Below are positions 49,550 through 59,458 of a stretch of 64,000 nt of DNA, piece by piece. Numbering within the stretch: the stretch's first letter is position 1; each line of letters begins with the position of its first letter. The position numbers were made by a program, and so were the translations under genes. The DNA is from Oceanobacter kriegii DSM 6294 (GTDB taxonomy: Bacteria > Pseudomonadota > Gammaproteobacteria > Pseudomonadales > Oceanobacteraceae), in the NCBI RefSeq assembly GCF_000422845.1, contig NZ_KE383932.1, positions 124,070 to 188,069 on the forward strand. Direction: 5' to 3'. The notes under the pieces were generated by a model. It saw only the letters and a program-made list of their open reading frames with translations, was not told the DNA's origin and ran no database searches.

Positions 49550-49585
49550 GCTCGGTTTGCTGTTGTCGCTCGGTTTGCTGTTGTC
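49550..49585. repeat. Two tandem 18-bp repeats
   Basis: GCTCGGTTTGCTGTTGTC occurs at 49550-49567 and again at 49568-49585, followed by a partial third copy start. It lies in the convergent gap between the mutT terminator and the next minus-strand gene. Confidence 0.8.
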
Positions 49586-49596
49586 GCTTGGGAGCT

Positions 49597-49938
49597 CTAT
49601 AGCCCCTCAAACGCGGTCATAAACGGCCACAGGGTTAACCCCAGCACAATGGCAATGGCGACGGCTGCCAGTACAACATCGACAGGGCGTTCGCGGAATT
49701 TATCTGCGAAGCGGGTGGGGACGGGTTCATGATCCGCCAGTTCGGCCTGAATGCCGTCAATCAGAGCGCGAGCCTTGGGGTAATCGTCTTCGTTGACCAG
49801 CCAGATAGCCGCCACAGAAATGCCCCAACGACCGGCGTTGGTTTCGTAACAGCTAATTTGGTGGTCATCCAGAATCTGGCGCACCGCATTGGCTTCTTCT
49901 TCGGGAACCTGATGCAGGTTAAACAACAATTTGGCCAT
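49597..49938 (-). CDS. DUF6164-like small membrane protein
   Basis: 113 residues. An N-terminal soluble domain (FNLHQVPEEEANAVRQILDD, ETNAGRWGISVAAIWL) resembles the putative signal-transducing DUF6164/DUF2007-type fold. A C-terminal membrane helix (VDVVLAAVAIAIVLGLTLW) follows. No function is established. Its ATG overlaps the lnt stop (TGATG), so it is the last gene of the miaB-to-lnt run. Confidence 0.75.
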   Translation of the reverse strand: MAKLLFNLHQVPEEEANAVRQILDDHQISCYETNAGRWGISVAAIWLVNEDDYPKARALIDGIQAELADHEPVPTRFADKFRERPVDVVLAAVAIAIVLGLTLWPFMTAFEGL

Positions 49939-51473
49939 CAGTCGTCCAGCTCCACCATGACATCGTTTTTGCGCTTGGGCCGTTGGGTCATGGTCATACC
50001 CGCAGCCATCACCAGCACGACCAGCGCAAACAGATAATGAGGGATCAAACCTGCGCGCATATAAGGTGTACTGCCGGTGCGAGTTTCAGCTCGGGCGGTC
50101 AGTGCACCTTTGACTCCGGTTGGCACGCGCTCAACGATTTGGCCACGATTGTCGACCAGTGCGGTAATGCCTGTGTTGGTGGCCCGCAACAGGTAACGGC
50201 CGGTTTCCAGAGCACGCATTTGCGCCAGTCCCATGTGTTGCTTGGGCCCAAGGGAATCGCCAAACCATGCATCGTTACTGATGGTGATCAGCAAGTCGGA
50301 CTGCTGCGCCATGCGGCTGACCAGCTGTGGGTAGGCGATTTCGTAGCAAATGTAGCTGGCCACCTTATGCAGCTTGCCGTTGGCTTCAAATTCAATCAGT
50401 GGCTGATTGGCATCGCCGGCCAGAAAGCTCGACATTTCCAGGTCCAGAAAGGGAATGGCACCACGTATCCAGGCTTCAAACGGCACAAACTCACCAAACG
50501 GCACCAGCCGCTGTTTGTGGTACATACCATGACCCATACCCGTGGCGATGACGCTGTTGTGGTACTCGCCAGCCAGTGGGGAGTCCACCGGGTAGCGGTA
50601 GGCAATGCCGGTGATCACCGTCGCATCGTGGTGACGGGCTTCTTCGTTCAGTTCTTGCAGGTAGGGCAGGAAGCGATCGTACACCAGTGTCATGGCGGTT
50701 TCTGGCCAGACGATCAGGTCGCTTTCCCACAGCTTGCGGGTTTGTTTGAAGTAGAGGTTGATGGTGGGACCGACCATCTCGGGTTTCCACTTCATGTTCT
50801 GGTTAATATTGCCCTGTACCGCACTGACGATGACCTTGCCTGTTGGCTCAGTCCACGACTGCTGCTGTAACAGCAGCCCCATGGGCCACAGCAGCAAAGC
50901 AGCAAGGTAGACCGGTTTCTGGGTGCGGAAGGCCTGAATCAGGGCGCTGACGGTAAGCACCAGAATGATGGAAATACCGTAGCTGCCAATAACGGGCGCC
51001 CAGCCAGCCAGCCAGGTTTGCAAATGGGCATCGCCAGCAAACAACCATGGGAAACCGGTGAACAACCAGCTACGTACCCACTCCGACAGAAACCAGAACA
51101 CCGGGATCAGTAACCACGGCATGATCTGTTTGCCGTTGGGGTGTTTCAGTAGCGGGTAGATGGCAAATACCGCTGCGGGCACCAGCGCCAGCGTGGCAGC
51201 AAACAGACCGACCAGCAGAATGGCCAGTGGCATCGAGGTGCCGCCATAGTCGTGCATGCTGACATACACCCAGGAGACACCGGCTGCGAACTGACCGAAG
51301 GAATACCACCATACGCGAGCAAAAGCCCGACGGGAGGTTTTCGGTTTCCACAGCAGTTGGCAGAAGACGGCAATACTGACAAGCCCCAGCGGCCACCAGT
51401 ACAGGGGTGCCAGAGCGAGGGGGAAGATAGCCCCTGCTGCCAGCAACGAAATTCGGGAAATCCAGACTTTCAT
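49938..51473 (-). CDS. lnt: Apolipoprotein N-acyltransferase Lnt
   Basis: 511 residues: about six to eight membrane helices and a nitrilase-like domain. The catalytic Glu is in VWPETAMTL, the Lys in HKQRLVPFGEFVPFE, and the Cys in VASYICYEIAYP. It adds the third acyl chain to lipoproteins. The ATG at 51473 starts directly before the first helix; a TTG at 51503 is an alternative. It follows corC as in most gammaproteobacteria. Confidence 0.96.
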   Translation of the reverse strand: MKVWISRISLLAAGAIFPLALAPLYWWPLGLVSIAVFCQLLWKPKTSRRAFARVWWYSFGQFAAGVSWVYVSMHDYGGTSMPLAILLVGLFAATLALVPAAVFAIYPLLKHPNGKQIMPWLLIPVFWFLSEWVRSWLFTGFPWLFAGDAHLQTWLAGWAPVIGSYGISIILVLTVSALIQAFRTQKPVYLAALLLWPMGLLLQQQSWTEPTGKVIVSAVQGNINQNMKWKPEMVGPTINLYFKQTRKLWESDLIVWPETAMTLVYDRFLPYLQELNEEARHHDATVITGIAYRYPVDSPLAGEYHNSVIATGMGHGMYHKQRLVPFGEFVPFEAWIRGAIPFLDLEMSSFLAGDANQPLIEFEANGKLHKVASYICYEIAYPQLVSRMAQQSDLLITISNDAWFGDSLGPKQHMGLAQMRALETGRYLLRATNTGITALVDNRGQIVERVPTGVKGALTARAETRTGSTPYMRAGLIPHYLFALVVLVMAAGMTMTQRPKRKNDVMVELDD

Positions 51474-51505
51474 GATTTCAGCGCTCGCAGAAGGGACTGA
51501 CAAGG

Positions 51506-52336
51506 TCAGACCGGAGTAACTTCCAGCAAATTGATTTGACGGCTGGTGCCGTTAACGACCTTGAAGCGCCAGCTATCGATGCTGATGCTTTCATTGCATT
51601 CCGGCACCCGGCCGAAGTGGTGTACGACCACGCCGCCAATGGTGTCGAAGTCGCCGCTGTCCAGTTCCGACTGGAAGAACTCGTTAAAGTCGTCCAGAGG
51701 GGTCAGGGCTTTGACCATATAGATCTTGTCTTCCACTTCCTTGATCAGGCTTTCTTCCTCATCAAAGTCGTGTTCGTCCTCGATATCGCCGACGATTTGT
51801 TCCAGCACGTCTTCGATGGTCACCAGACCGGCAATACCGCCGAACTCATCGACAACCACCGCCAGGTGGTTCCGAGTGGCACGGAACTCGCGCAGCAGCA
51901 CGTTCAGACGTTTGCTTTCCGGTACAAAGGTGGTGGGACGCAGCAGGTCGCGCAGGTTGAACTCGGCACCTTGCTCAAGCAGCAGTGGCAGCAAATCCTT
52001 GGCCAGCATCACGCCGAGCACTTCGGATTCGTCTTCATCCAGCACCGGGAAACGGCTGTGAGCCGATTCGATAACCCGTGGCAGCAAGTCCTGCAAGGAT
52101 TCGTCGATCTGGATGGATACCACCTGCGAGCGCGGAACCATGATGTCCCGCACCTGCATTTCAGACACCTGTAAGGCGCCTTCCAGAATATTGAGTGTGT
52201 CGCTGTCGACGATGCTGCGTTCGGCAGCTTCGCGCACGATCATTTTGATATCCTGACGACTCTGTGGGTCGTCAGAGAACAGGTCAGTCAGCTTTTCCAG
52301 CCAACTTCGGGGCTGACCCGATCGGTCTTCGCTCAT
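51506..52336 (-). CDS. corC: CorC/YbeX family transporter-associated protein
   Basis: 276 residues with two CBS domains ([14 protein letters not shown] and [20 protein letters not shown]) and a C-terminal CorC_HlyC domain ([16 protein letters not shown]). It lacks the membrane domain of longer relatives. It has been linked to magnesium/cobalt efflux and to ribosome function under heat. It overlaps ybeY by four bases. Confidence 0.94.
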   Translation of the reverse strand: MSEDRSGQPRSWLEKLTDLFSDDPQSRQDIKMIVREAAERSIVDSDTLNILEGALQVSEMQVRDIMVPRSQVVSIQIDESLQDLLPRVIESAHSRFPVLDEDESEVLGVMLAKDLLPLLLEQGAEFNLRDLLRPTTFVPESKRLNVLLREFRATRNHLAVVVDEFGGIAGLVTIEDVLEQIVGDIEDEHDFDEEESLIKEVEDKIYMVKALTPLDDFNEFFQSELDSGDFDTIGGVVVHHFGRVPECNESISIDSWRFKVVNGTSRQINLLEVTPV

Positions 52337-52809
52337 GGGGCCTCATCTAGATAAGGATCAGGATAACCAAGCTGAGCCAGGATTTGCCTTTCCAGGTCTT
52401 CCATGATTTCAGCTTCGTCGTCTTTTATATGGTCGTATCCCAGCAAATGCAAGCATCCGTGAACAACCATATGCGCCCAGTGTGCTTCTGCGGTTTTGGA
52501 TTGCTCATCCGCTTCCCGTGCTACCACCTGGGTGCAAATGACCAGATCGCCCAACAACGGAATGGGCACTTCTGGTGGGGCTTCGAACGGAAAGGACAAC
52601 ACATTTGTCGGTTTGTCCTTGCCGCGGTATTCGTGATTCAGCTCCTGACTTTCGGCTTCGTCGCACAGACGAATGGTCAGTTCCGGTTCGTCAAAGGGGG
52701 AACGATCCGACAGTGCGGCGTTGGCCCATTGCTCAAACTGCTGCTCGGAGGGCAGGCCAGTAACGCCTTCCAGTTCCTCGGCAATTTGCAGGTCCAGAAA
52801 CAATTCCAT
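52333..52809 (-). CDS. ybeY: Endoribonuclease YbeY
   Basis: 158 residues. The zinc motif [11 protein letters not shown] supplies His117, His121 and His127. It matures 16S rRNA and takes part in ribosome quality control. It overlaps the phoH-like gene by one base (TGATG) and corC by four. Confidence 0.96.
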   Translation of the reverse strand: MELFLDLQIAEELEGVTGLPSEQQFEQWANAALSDRSPFDEPELTIRLCDEAESQELNHEYRGKDKPTNVLSFPFEAPPEVPIPLLGDLVICTQVVAREADEQSKTAEAHWAHMVVHGCLHLLGYDHIKDDEAEIMEDLERQILAQLGYPDPYLDEAP

Positions 52810-53912
52810 CAGGCGTCTTCCTCGCTGTCTTTATAGCGGGCACGGGCTTCGTCGGCTTTTTGTTTCTTTTCCTGTTCGACTTTTTCGTCGTGGCGGTCGT
52901 AGGCGTCAACAATGCGCTGAACCAGCGGGTGACGCACCACGTCGCGGCTATCGAAGCGAGTGATGCCAATGCCTTCGACGTTCTCCAGTACTTCCAGACC
53001 ATGACGCAGGCCAGAGTAGACGCCGCGTGGCAAGTCGACCTGACTCAAGTCGCCGGTAATCACCGCACGAGAACCAAAGCCGACACGGGTCAGGAACATC
53101 TTCATCTGTTCCTTGGTGGTGTTCTGGCTTTCATCCAGAATCACAAACGAGTGGCTGAGGGTACGACCACGCATGTAGGCCAGTGGAGCAACTTCGATGA
53201 TGTTGCGCTCCATCAGCTTGCCAACCTGTTCGAAGCCCAGCATTTCGTAGAGGGCGTCGTACAGGGGACGCAGGTATGGGTCGATCTTCTGGGCCAGGTC
53301 GCCGGGCAGGAAGCCGAGTTTTTCACCCGCTTCAACCGCAGGACGTACCAGCAGGATGCGTTTTACTTCGTCGCGCATCAGCGCTTCAACGGCTGTGGCA
53401 ACGGCCAGGAAGGTCTTACCGGTACCGGCCGGGCCAATACCAAAATTGATGTCGTACTTGCGCACCTGCTCAATGTATTCGCGCTGATGCTTGCCGCGTA
53501 CCTTGACGTAGGTTTGCGGGGTTTTGATCAGCAGGGAATCCTCGCGGGCGACTTCGTTGGCAACCGGTTCGGCGGCCTGGCTGTCGTCGGCTTCGGCAGA
53601 TTCTTCGGCATCGGACTGGTTCATCACGTCTTCAGACAGCAACAGGTGAATCAGGTCGGGTGTGATCGGTGTGCCGGAACCGGTTTCGAGGTACAGGCGT
53701 TCCAGCAGCTGGCTGGCGCGCTGACCACGGTCGGCGTCGCCTTCAATGGTGAAGTGCGCGCCACGGTTGTAAATGGTGAGGTCAAAGTGGGCAGCAATCT
53801 GCTTGATGTGGCTGTCCAGGTTGCCGCACAGGTTGGAGAGCCTGTGCGCTTCTTCCGGAATCAGTTCCAGCGTGATTACTGAGTTGTCGGCTTGTGATGC
53901 GGAATCAGTCAA
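52809..53912 (-). CDS. ybeZ: PhoH-like ATPase YbeZ
   Basis: 367 residues. Walker A GPAGTGKT (Lys about 166), Walker [12 protein letters not shown] and [10 protein letters not shown] identify the PhoH family; an N-terminal KH-like region precedes them. It partners YbeY. The start is a TTG at 53912 with AGGAGC seven bases upstream. The next in-frame ATG is about 97 codons later and would remove the N-domain. Confidence 0.94.
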   Translation of the reverse strand: MTDSASQADNSVITLELIPEEAHRLSNLCGNLDSHIKQIAAHFDLTIYNRGAHFTIEGDADRGQRASQLLERLYLETGSGTPITPDLIHLLLSEDVMNQSDAEESAEADDSQAAEPVANEVAREDSLLIKTPQTYVKVRGKHQREYIEQVRKYDINFGIGPAGTGKTFLAVATAVEALMRDEVKRILLVRPAVEAGEKLGFLPGDLAQKIDPYLRPLYDALYEMLGFEQVGKLMERNIIEVAPLAYMRGRTLSHSFVILDESQNTTKEQMKMFLTRVGFGSRAVITGDLSQVDLPRGVYSGLRHGLEVLENVEGIGITRFDSRDVVRHPLVQRIVDAYDRHDEKVEQEKKQKADEARARYKDSEEDA

Positions 53913-53951
53913 GCAATGCTCCTGTCGGACAAGTATGAGTGGCGTTAAAAA

Positions 53952-55313
53952 TCAGTACGCCAGCTCAGGATTCAGAACGATGCCACGCAAACTGTTCGGG
54001 TAGGCGTCTTCGATCTTCACTTTAACGAATTTACCAATCAGGTCGTGGTCATGATAGCGGAAGTTGACCACGCGATTGTTCTCGGTACGACCTTGCAGTT
54101 CACCCGGGTCTTTCCTGGACACGCCGGTAACCAGAATGGTCTCTTCACGACCCACCATGCGGCGGCTGATTTGCTGCGCGTTCTGGGTGATGCGGGTTTG
54201 CAAAATGTGCAAACGCTCTTTTTTCACCGATTCCGGGGTGTCGTCTTCCAGATCCGATGCGGGTGTGCCAGGACGGGCGCTGTAAATAAAGCTGAACGAG
54301 GTATCGAAACCAATGCGTTCGATCAGCTTCATGGTATCGAGAAAGTCTTCCTCGGTTTCACCCGGGAAGCCAATGATGAAGTCGGAAGAAATCGAGATAT
54401 CCGGACGTAAGGCCTTCAGGCGTTCGATCTTGTCGATGTACATATCGATTTCGTGGCCGCGCTTCATCGCTGCCAGAATGCGGTTGGAGCCGGATTGCAC
54501 AGGCAGGTGAATGTGCGATACCAGTTCCGGCACTTCGGCGTATACGTCGATCAGGCTGTCACTGAACTCAACCGGGTGAGAGGTGGTGAAACGAATGCGG
54601 TCGATGCCTTCAATGTCCGCTACCTGAGTGATCAGTTCGGCCAGATCGGCTTCTTCATCACCGTCGACGTCGCCACGGTAGGCGTTAACGTTTTGGCCCA
54701 GCAGGTTGACCTCGCGAACCCCCTGGGCGGCGATGGCTTCCACTTCTTTCAGTACGTCGGCCATCGGGCGGCTGACTTCTTCTCCACGGGTGTAAGGCAC
54801 CACGCAGAAGGTACAGTACTTGGAGCAGCCTTCCATGATGGAAACAAACGCCGTGCTGCCTTCCACTTTCGGGGCTGGCAGGTGGTCGAACTTTTCGATT
54901 TCCGGGAAGGTCACGTCAACGATCTGAATGGCGTTGGCGGCCTTGTCGACCATGGTTGGCAAACGGTGCAGGGTTTGCGGGCCAAATACCATGTCAACGT
55001 GCGGTGCACGTTTGATGATGGCATCGCCTTCCTGGGAGGCGACGCAGCCACCGACACCGATTTTCAGGTTCGGGTTGGTGTCTTTCAGTTTCTTCCAGCG
55101 GCCCAGCTCGTGGAACACTTTCTCTTGTGCTTTTTCACGGATGGAGCAGGTATTCAGCAGGATTACGTCCGCTTCTTCGGGATTGTCGGTGAGCTGCATC
55201 TCATGGCTGGATTCCAGCATATCCGCCATACGAGATGAATCGTATTCATTCATCTGACAACCGTGGGTCTTGATAAACAGCTTCTTCGGTTGGGTAGGTG
55301 TGGCAGTGGTCAT
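53952..55313 (-). CDS. miaB: tRNA-2-methylthio-N6-dimethylallyladenosine synthase MiaB
   Basis: About 453 residues from the ATG at 55313. N-terminal MTTase domain with Cys in [22 protein letters not shown] and [11 protein letters not shown], the radical-SAM CSKYCTFC cluster site, and a C-terminal TRAM domain. It methylthiolates i6A37 in tRNAs. The frame is open to 55427, but 55313 gives the standard N-terminus and fits the promoter at 55356-55361. Confidence 0.95.
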   Translation of the reverse strand: MTTATPTQPKKLFIKTHGCQMNEYDSSRMADMLESSHEMQLTDNPEEADVILLNTCSIREKAQEKVFHELGRWKKLKDTNPNLKIGVGGCVASQEGDAIIKRAPHVDMVFGPQTLHRLPTMVDKAANAIQIVDVTFPEIEKFDHLPAPKVEGSTAFVSIMEGCSKYCTFCVVPYTRGEEVSRPMADVLKEVEAIAAQGVREVNLLGQNVNAYRGDVDGDEEADLAELITQVADIEGIDRIRFTTSHPVEFSDSLIDVYAEVPELVSHIHLPVQSGSNRILAAMKRGHEIDMYIDKIERLKALRPDISISSDFIIGFPGETEEDFLDTMKLIERIGFDTSFSFIYSARPGTPASDLEDDTPESVKKERLHILQTRITQNAQQISRRMVGREETILVTGVSRKDPGELQGRTENNRVVNFRYHDHDLIGKFVKVKIEDAYPNSLRGIVLNPELAY

Positions 55314-55355
55314 GGAGGTTAGCGTCTCCGGCATCGCGAAAATAAAAGGGGCGGC

Positions 55356-55361
55356 ATTATA
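55356..55361 (-). promoter_or_regulatory. Probable -10 element of the miaB operon
   Basis: On the minus strand a perfect TATAAT lies about 43 bases upstream of the miaB ATG, with a poor TCGACT-like -35 at about 17 bases. The rest of the divergent gap 55314-55658 holds the leader of the rightward gene, including the palindrome GTAACCGTTAC at 55611-55621. No rightward promoter could be placed. Confidence 0.5.
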
Positions 55362-55658
55362 CTGTGCGCATAGCGTACAGTCGATGGCGGCGTTGAATTG
55401 CACTGTTGCGGCTGTTTTATCAACCACTGGATTATTGTTCTATCGCTGTATGCGTCACCGTGCAGCGCCTTCGCCAGAGCCCCTGAAGTCCCAGCTGCCG
55501 GGAACCCGCCGCCGTTTTCCGCGCTCTAATTGGCTGTATTGGTATGCTTGTCACTCACAGCACGTACTGCTATGTTCAGTTGAAAGCCGGTCATTTGAGG
55601 AGGAAAAGCAGTAACCGTTACAGGTATCGCATTATCCACCCACTCAGGGAGTAGCCTC

Positions 55659-56261
55659 ATGAGCGCAGAAATGATGCCATTGTTCTGGCGTATTGCCGGA
55701 CAAGAAAGCGATAACAACGGCCTGGAAGCCGTTAGTCTGTTAATGCCAGCCAACGCTGGTGAATCCCCCGCTGAATTTCCAACGGAAGTTCGGTTCAAAT
55801 CCGATCGCGAATTAAAAGCCCCTGTCGACCTGCGTTGGTCCGATGAAGATTCTGACCTGTTTATGAATCTGTTGGACAGGGTCGTCGAAGTGGATCAGAG
55901 CGAAGACATTACCCTGGATATCAATGACGGCGTGGTGCAAGGCATTGTGCAGTTGGTTGCACTGGCGCGCTTCAAGGCACCCAAGCGTTTTGAGGATTAT
56001 CTGGGAGCTGATCTGAATATTTATCGGGAGGAAACAGAAATTGGTGATCTGGTATCGCTACACACGCAGTACGGCTTTATTCTGGCAATTGTGATTGCCA
56101 TGGATTCGATCGATGCCACTTGCGTGCTGCTGGAGCCTCTGGTGAACGAGATGGGCCACACGGTCTGTGCTGAAAATACCCTGTGCGCGGTTGAGCGCGT
56201 TTCCCTTCTACCTGGACACTTCGCCGACTCCGATCTGGGGCAGGACGAAGTTCGCCACTAA
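55659..56261 (+). CDS. Hypothetical protein, 200 residues, unrecognised
   Basis: An acidic soluble protein without signal peptide, membrane helix or motif that I recognise. It starts MSAEMMPLFWRIAG and has Asp/Glu-rich stretches around 60-90 (LRWSDEDSDLFMNLLD) and a hydrophobic core segment (YGFILAIVIAMDSIDATCV). It is divergent from miaB and convergent with the small gene at 56296. Codon use looks like the surroundings. The frame is long and clean, so it is probably real. Confidence 0.7.
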   Translation: MSAEMMPLFWRIAGQESDNNGLEAVSLLMPANAGESPAEFPTEVRFKSDRELKAPVDLRWSDEDSDLFMNLLDRVVEVDQSEDITLDINDGVVQGIVQLVALARFKAPKRFEDYLGADLNIYREETEIGDLVSLHTQYGFILAIVIAMDSIDATCVLLEPLVNEMGHTVCAENTLCAVERVSLLPGHFADSDLGQDEVRH

Positions 56262-56281
56262 CCCTGGCTAGCCGCGGTTCT

Positions 56282-56311
56282 GGCAAGCAGCAAGATTACT
56301 TGCTGTTTGCC
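56282..56311. terminator. Bidirectional-type hairpin between convergent genes
   Basis: GGCAAGCAGCAAG / CTTGCTGTTTGCC forms a 13-bp stem with one G-T pair around an ATTA loop. The loop contains the stop codon of the 56-residue gene. It may end transcripts from both sides, though no T-run is visible. Confidence 0.55.
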
Positions 56312-56466
56312 AGGCGGTTACGCTTCTGTTTCAGAACAACCTGAGTCAACGCATTGAAAAAATTGGTCTGACGATTGGCTGCAACGGCGGCTTTCGGGCT
56401 TTTGGCTGCTTTGGCTTGTTGTGGCTGAACATTGGTCTTAGCGACTGGTTCTTGAGTAGAGAGCAT
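56296..56466 (-). CDS. Small basic protein, 56 residues, unrecognised
   Basis: From the ATG at 56466, preceded by AGAGGAAAACACC. The N-terminal half is rich in Ala, Lys, Gln and Pro; the C-terminal half (FFNALTQVVLKQKRNRLANS) could form a basic amphipathic helix. It lies downstream of a tetR gene on the same strand. It has its own upstream copy of the 16-base motif found before tetR, so it is probably controlled by that repressor. The function is unknown. Confidence 0.6.
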   Translation of the reverse strand: MLSTQEPVAKTNVQPQQAKAAKSPKAAVAANRQTNFFNALTQVVLKQKRNRLANSK

Positions 56467-56488
56467 GGTGTTTTCCTCTGTTTCTGGT

Positions 56489-56504
56489 GAAAGAACGTTC
56501 ATTC
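56489..56504 (-). promoter_or_regulatory. Candidate TetR operator upstream of the small gene
   Basis: GAAAGAACGTTCATTC is a near-perfect palindrome centred on AACGTT, 23 bases upstream of the small-gene ATG. It matches 13 of 16 positions of the motif at 57115-57130 in front of tetR. Confidence 0.5.
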
Positions 56505-56527
56505 CTGCGGTCCTCGGTAAGTGCGCC

Positions 56528-57097
56528 CTAGCGCTTGATTGCATCCCAGCAAAGGCCTATTACGTCGTCGACCGAGCAGGAGCCACATGGAAACTTGTTT
56601 GGAAATTGCTGTTGCTTCTTGGCCATCAGCGACAAGGTTCCGTAAGTAACTGTGTTCAATAACGGGTTGGGAAGTTCCTTGAAAATTCCCTGTTGTTTTC
56701 CCTCATCAAGCAATTTGCCAATCAGGTTTTGCAATTCGCTTAATGACGCCTCCTTGTGTTCCTGTGGAATCGAAGGCGTTGCCAGCAGTTGGTCCATCAG
56801 GCCGCGCTGGCAGGGGTTGTTCAGAATGAAGCAGTAGTAGTTGCCCCATATCTTCTCGAATCTGACCCGTAGTGGAGCGGACTCGTCGTACCCCTCAGCA
56901 CATGCCTTGGTGAGGGTTTCAATCAGATCATCAAATAACGCCGCTACCAGATCTTGCTTGGTTTCGAAGTAACGGTAGATGGTTCCGGCTCCACATTTGG
57001 CCCGCGCCGAAATTTTCGACATGGGACAGGCCTGGAGGCCGTACTCGTTAATCATCTCTGCTGTTGCTTCGAGAATTTGTTGGCGTTTATCGATCAT
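56528..57097 (-). CDS. TetR/AcrR family transcriptional regulator
   Basis: 189 residues. The N-terminal helix-turn-helix is typical (RQQILEATAEMINEYGLQAC, then AGTIYRYFETKQDLVAALFD), and the C-terminal ligand domain is of its own kind, with Cys residues near its end (FPCGSCSVDDV). It represses its targets until a ligand binds; the ligand is unknown. The operator-like motif 18 bases before its start suggests autoregulation. Confidence 0.93.
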   Translation of the reverse strand: MIDKRQQILEATAEMINEYGLQACPMSKISARAKCGAGTIYRYFETKQDLVAALFDDLIETLTKACAEGYDESAPLRVRFEKIWGNYYCFILNNPCQRGLMDQLLATPSIPQEHKEASLSELQNLIGKLLDEGKQQGIFKELPNPLLNTVTYGTLSLMAKKQQQFPNKFPCGSCSVDDVIGLCWDAIKR

Positions 57098-57114
57098 CTT
57101 ATTGTTAGGTCTGT

Positions 57115-57130
57115 GACTGAATGTTCATTC
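57115..57130 (-). promoter_or_regulatory. Candidate TetR operator upstream of tetR
   Basis: GACTGAATGTTCATTC shares 13 of 16 positions with the site at 56489-56504 and contains the inverted arms GAATG / CATTC. It sits between 18 and 33 bases upstream of the regulator's ATG. Confidence 0.5.
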
Positions 57131-57585
57131 TCCCAGTCAGAGACTTGGTTATCAATGGGACATTAATACGCTTTTATAGTCAGATTGTTCCGAATAAATG
57201 TCATATTGACGATATTCTTACGAAAATGGCTATTTGTGGTCTATATGTGATCTTTTGATGGTGTTGATAGTTAGTGGGATGCTTTCTGAAAGCTTTTCAC
57301 TATGACAAGTAGAGCGGCGTTTCGTTATGTCCTGGTGGAATGATACAGGACTCAATTTTTCAGATTGTTAACTTTTAGTCGTAGACAGGGAATGAATATT
57401 CAGTACAACTCTCCGTAACGTCAGTGATCCGTGCTGGGCAGGAGGTTCGGTCTTGGATGGTCGGCGGGTGATTGGGAGCTGTATGGACAGGATGAGAGAG
57501 ATTGGGTGATCGGGTTGAGCGAAAAGCGAGGGCAATGGAAAAGTGAGGAGGGAAAAACCAGTGCAGACCTGACTGGGTTTCAGGC
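57131..57585. other. Gene-free, partly AT-rich region
   Basis: No frame here looks like a gene: the overlapping minus-strand frames of 81 codons near 57368-57620 are low quality and run into the ychF terminator. The left half (57130-57370) is clearly AT-richer than the surroundings. I see no tRNA, known RNA or mobile element. It must hold the tetR promoter. Confidence 0.5.
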
Positions 57586-57625
57586 AATAAAACCAGCGGC
57601 ACCTGCTCGACAAAGAGCAAGTGCC
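57586..57625 (-). terminator. Rho-independent terminator after ychF
   Basis: On the minus strand GGCACTTGCTC / GAGCAGGTGCC forms an 11-bp stem with one T-G pair, loop TTTGTC, and TTTTATT a few bases on. It ends the pth-ychF transcript. Confidence 0.75.
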
Positions 57626-57638
57626 ACAGTGGTCAGGA

Positions 57639-58730
57639 TTAAACGTTGAAGCGGAAGTGGATCACGTCGCCATCTTTAACGATGTATTCCTTGCCTTCCA
57701 GACGCCATTTACCAGCTTCTTTGGCACCGGATTCACCCTTGTAGCTGATGAAGTCGTCATAGCCCACCACTTCGGCACGAATGAAGCCGCGCTCGAAATC
57801 GGTGTGAATAGCGGCAGCTGCGCGAGGAGCGGTTGCGCCAATCTTGGTGGTCCAGGCACGCACTTCCTTTACGCCAGCGGTGAAGTAGGTTTGCAGCCCT
57901 AGCAGGGTGTAACCGGCGCGGATAACACGATCCAGGCCTGGCTCTTCCATACCCAGCTCTTCCAGGAATTCCATTTTCTCGTCGTCTTCCAGCTCGGCAA
58001 CTTCGGCTTCGATCTTGTTGCACACAACCACAACCACAGCGCCTTCGGATTCAGCAATCTCGCGTACCACATCCAGGTGTGGGTTGTTCTCGAAGCCGTC
58101 TTCCGCCACGTTGGCAATGTACATGGTTGGCTTGGTGGTCAGCAGATGGAAGGTGCGAGCCAGTTTTTGCTCGTCATCGTTCATGTCCAGCATGCGCGCG
58201 GTTTTACCGTCCTCGAAGTGAGGAATCAGTTTTTCCAGCAGGGCTTTCTGGGCAATGGCGGTTTTGTCGCCACCTTTGGCGGTACGGGTTACACGTTGCA
58301 GCTGCTTTTCGCAGGATTCCATGTCGGCCAGTACCAGCTCGGTGTTGATGATGTCGATGTCATCGGCTGGAGATACGCGGTTGGCCACGTGGATAACGTT
58401 CGGGTCTTCGAAGCAGCGTACAACGTGGGCAATGGCGTCGGTTTCACGAATGTTGGCCAAGAACTGGTTGCCCAGACCTTCGCCGCGGGAGGCGCCTTCA
58501 ACCAGACCGGCGATATCAACAAACTCCATGGTGGTTGGCACCACTTTTTCCGGTTTGACGATTTCGGCCAGCTCGTTCAGACGGCTGTCTGGCATGGATA
58601 CCATGCCGGAGTTTGGTTCGATGGTACAGAATGGGAAGTTCTCTGCGTCGATGCCCGCTTTGGTCAGTGCGTTGAACAGAGTGGATTTACCGACGTTGGG
58701 CAGACCAACGATGCCGCATTTAAAGCCCAT
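57639..58730 (-). CDS. ychF: Ribosome-binding ATPase YchF
   Basis: 363 residues. G1 is GLPNVGKST (Lys15), and the family substitution of NKxD by a non-canonical motif is seen as [11 protein letters not shown]-terminal TGS domain ends in [15 protein letters not shown]. YchF is an Obg-family protein that prefers ATP and is involved in stress responses. It lies 42 bases downstream of pth, with which it is probably co-transcribed. Confidence 0.97.
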   Translation of the reverse strand: MGFKCGIVGLPNVGKSTLFNALTKAGIDAENFPFCTIEPNSGMVSMPDSRLNELAEIVKPEKVVPTTMEFVDIAGLVEGASRGEGLGNQFLANIRETDAIAHVVRCFEDPNVIHVANRVSPADDIDIINTELVLADMESCEKQLQRVTRTAKGGDKTAIAQKALLEKLIPHFEDGKTARMLDMNDDEQKLARTFHLLTTKPTMYIANVAEDGFENNPHLDVVREIAESEGAVVVVVCNKIEAEVAELEDDEKMEFLEELGMEEPGLDRVIRAGYTLLGLQTYFTAGVKEVRAWTTKIGATAPRAAAAIHTDFERGFIRAEVVGYDDFISYKGESGAKEAGKWRLEGKEYIVKDGDVIHFRFNV

Positions 58731-58772
58731 GAGAGAGTCCTGTATCAGATCAGAAAATGGAAAGCGGGTATT

Positions 58773-59360
58773 TTACCCTTTAAATGTATGAAGTCGATTC
58801 ATGGCTTTTGCCATGTCGCCGGCGAGAGCAAATGGAATCACCCGGCAGGCTTCGTCGATGGCCGCTGTGATTGCTTGTTGCTCGGCAATTGGCGCACGTC
58901 CAAGCACATGACCGGTAACCCGGGACTTGTCGCCAGGGTGACCAATGCCGATGCGCAGACGATGAAAATCCTTGTTGTTGCCAAGCTGGGCAATGATGTC
59001 CCGCAGGCCATTTTGGCCGCCGTGGCCGCCACCTTTCTTGAAGCGGGCGACGCCTGGTGGCATATCCAGTTCGTCGTGTGCGACGAGGATGTTTTCCGGT
59101 TTCAGCTTGAAAAAGTTAGCCAGTGCTGCAACCGATTGGCCGCTTTTGTTCATGAAGGTGGATGGCTTCAGTAGCCAGACTTCATGCCCGTCGATTCGGC
59201 CTTTACCGGCCAAGCCGTGATATTTTTTGTCGGCACTCAGGCGAATGCCATGAATGCGTGCCAGTTCGTCAATCAGCCAGAAACCGGCATTGTGGCGAGT
59301 GTTTTCGTACTCGGAGCCAGGGTTGCCGAGTCCCACAATGAGTTGGATATGCTGAGTCAT
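58773..59360 (-). CDS. pth: Peptidyl-tRNA hydrolase Pth
   Basis: 195 residues. The start [20 protein letters not shown] contains the catalytic His, followed by [15 protein letters not shown] and [20 protein letters not shown]. It recycles peptidyl-tRNAs from stalled ribosomes. It is separated from rplY by a terminator, so it probably has its own promoter in 59361-59540. Confidence 0.97.
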   Translation of the reverse strand: MTQHIQLIVGLGNPGSEYENTRHNAGFWLIDELARIHGIRLSADKKYHGLAGKGRIDGHEVWLLKPSTFMNKSGQSVAALANFFKLKPENILVAHDELDMPPGVARFKKGGGHGGQNGLRDIIAQLGNNKDFHRLRIGIGHPGDKSRVTGHVLGRAPIAEQQAITAAIDEACRVIPFALAGDMAKAMNRLHTFKG

Positions 59361-59458
59361 GCAGACCTCTTTGCGTTGGCGATGTTGTCGTTGTGGCGTT
59401 TTGAATCCGCCTGCTACCGAACCCTGTTCAGGAGGTGATCGGAGTGGGGCGTCTATTT

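Noticed and set aside
54453-55238. 261-codon plus-strand frame opposite miaB
   Set aside because: Antisense shadow of miaB, which has all radical-SAM motifs.
57368-57620. Two overlapping 81-codon minus-strand frames
   Set aside because: They overlap each other and the ychF terminator, with atypical composition and no ribosome-binding site.
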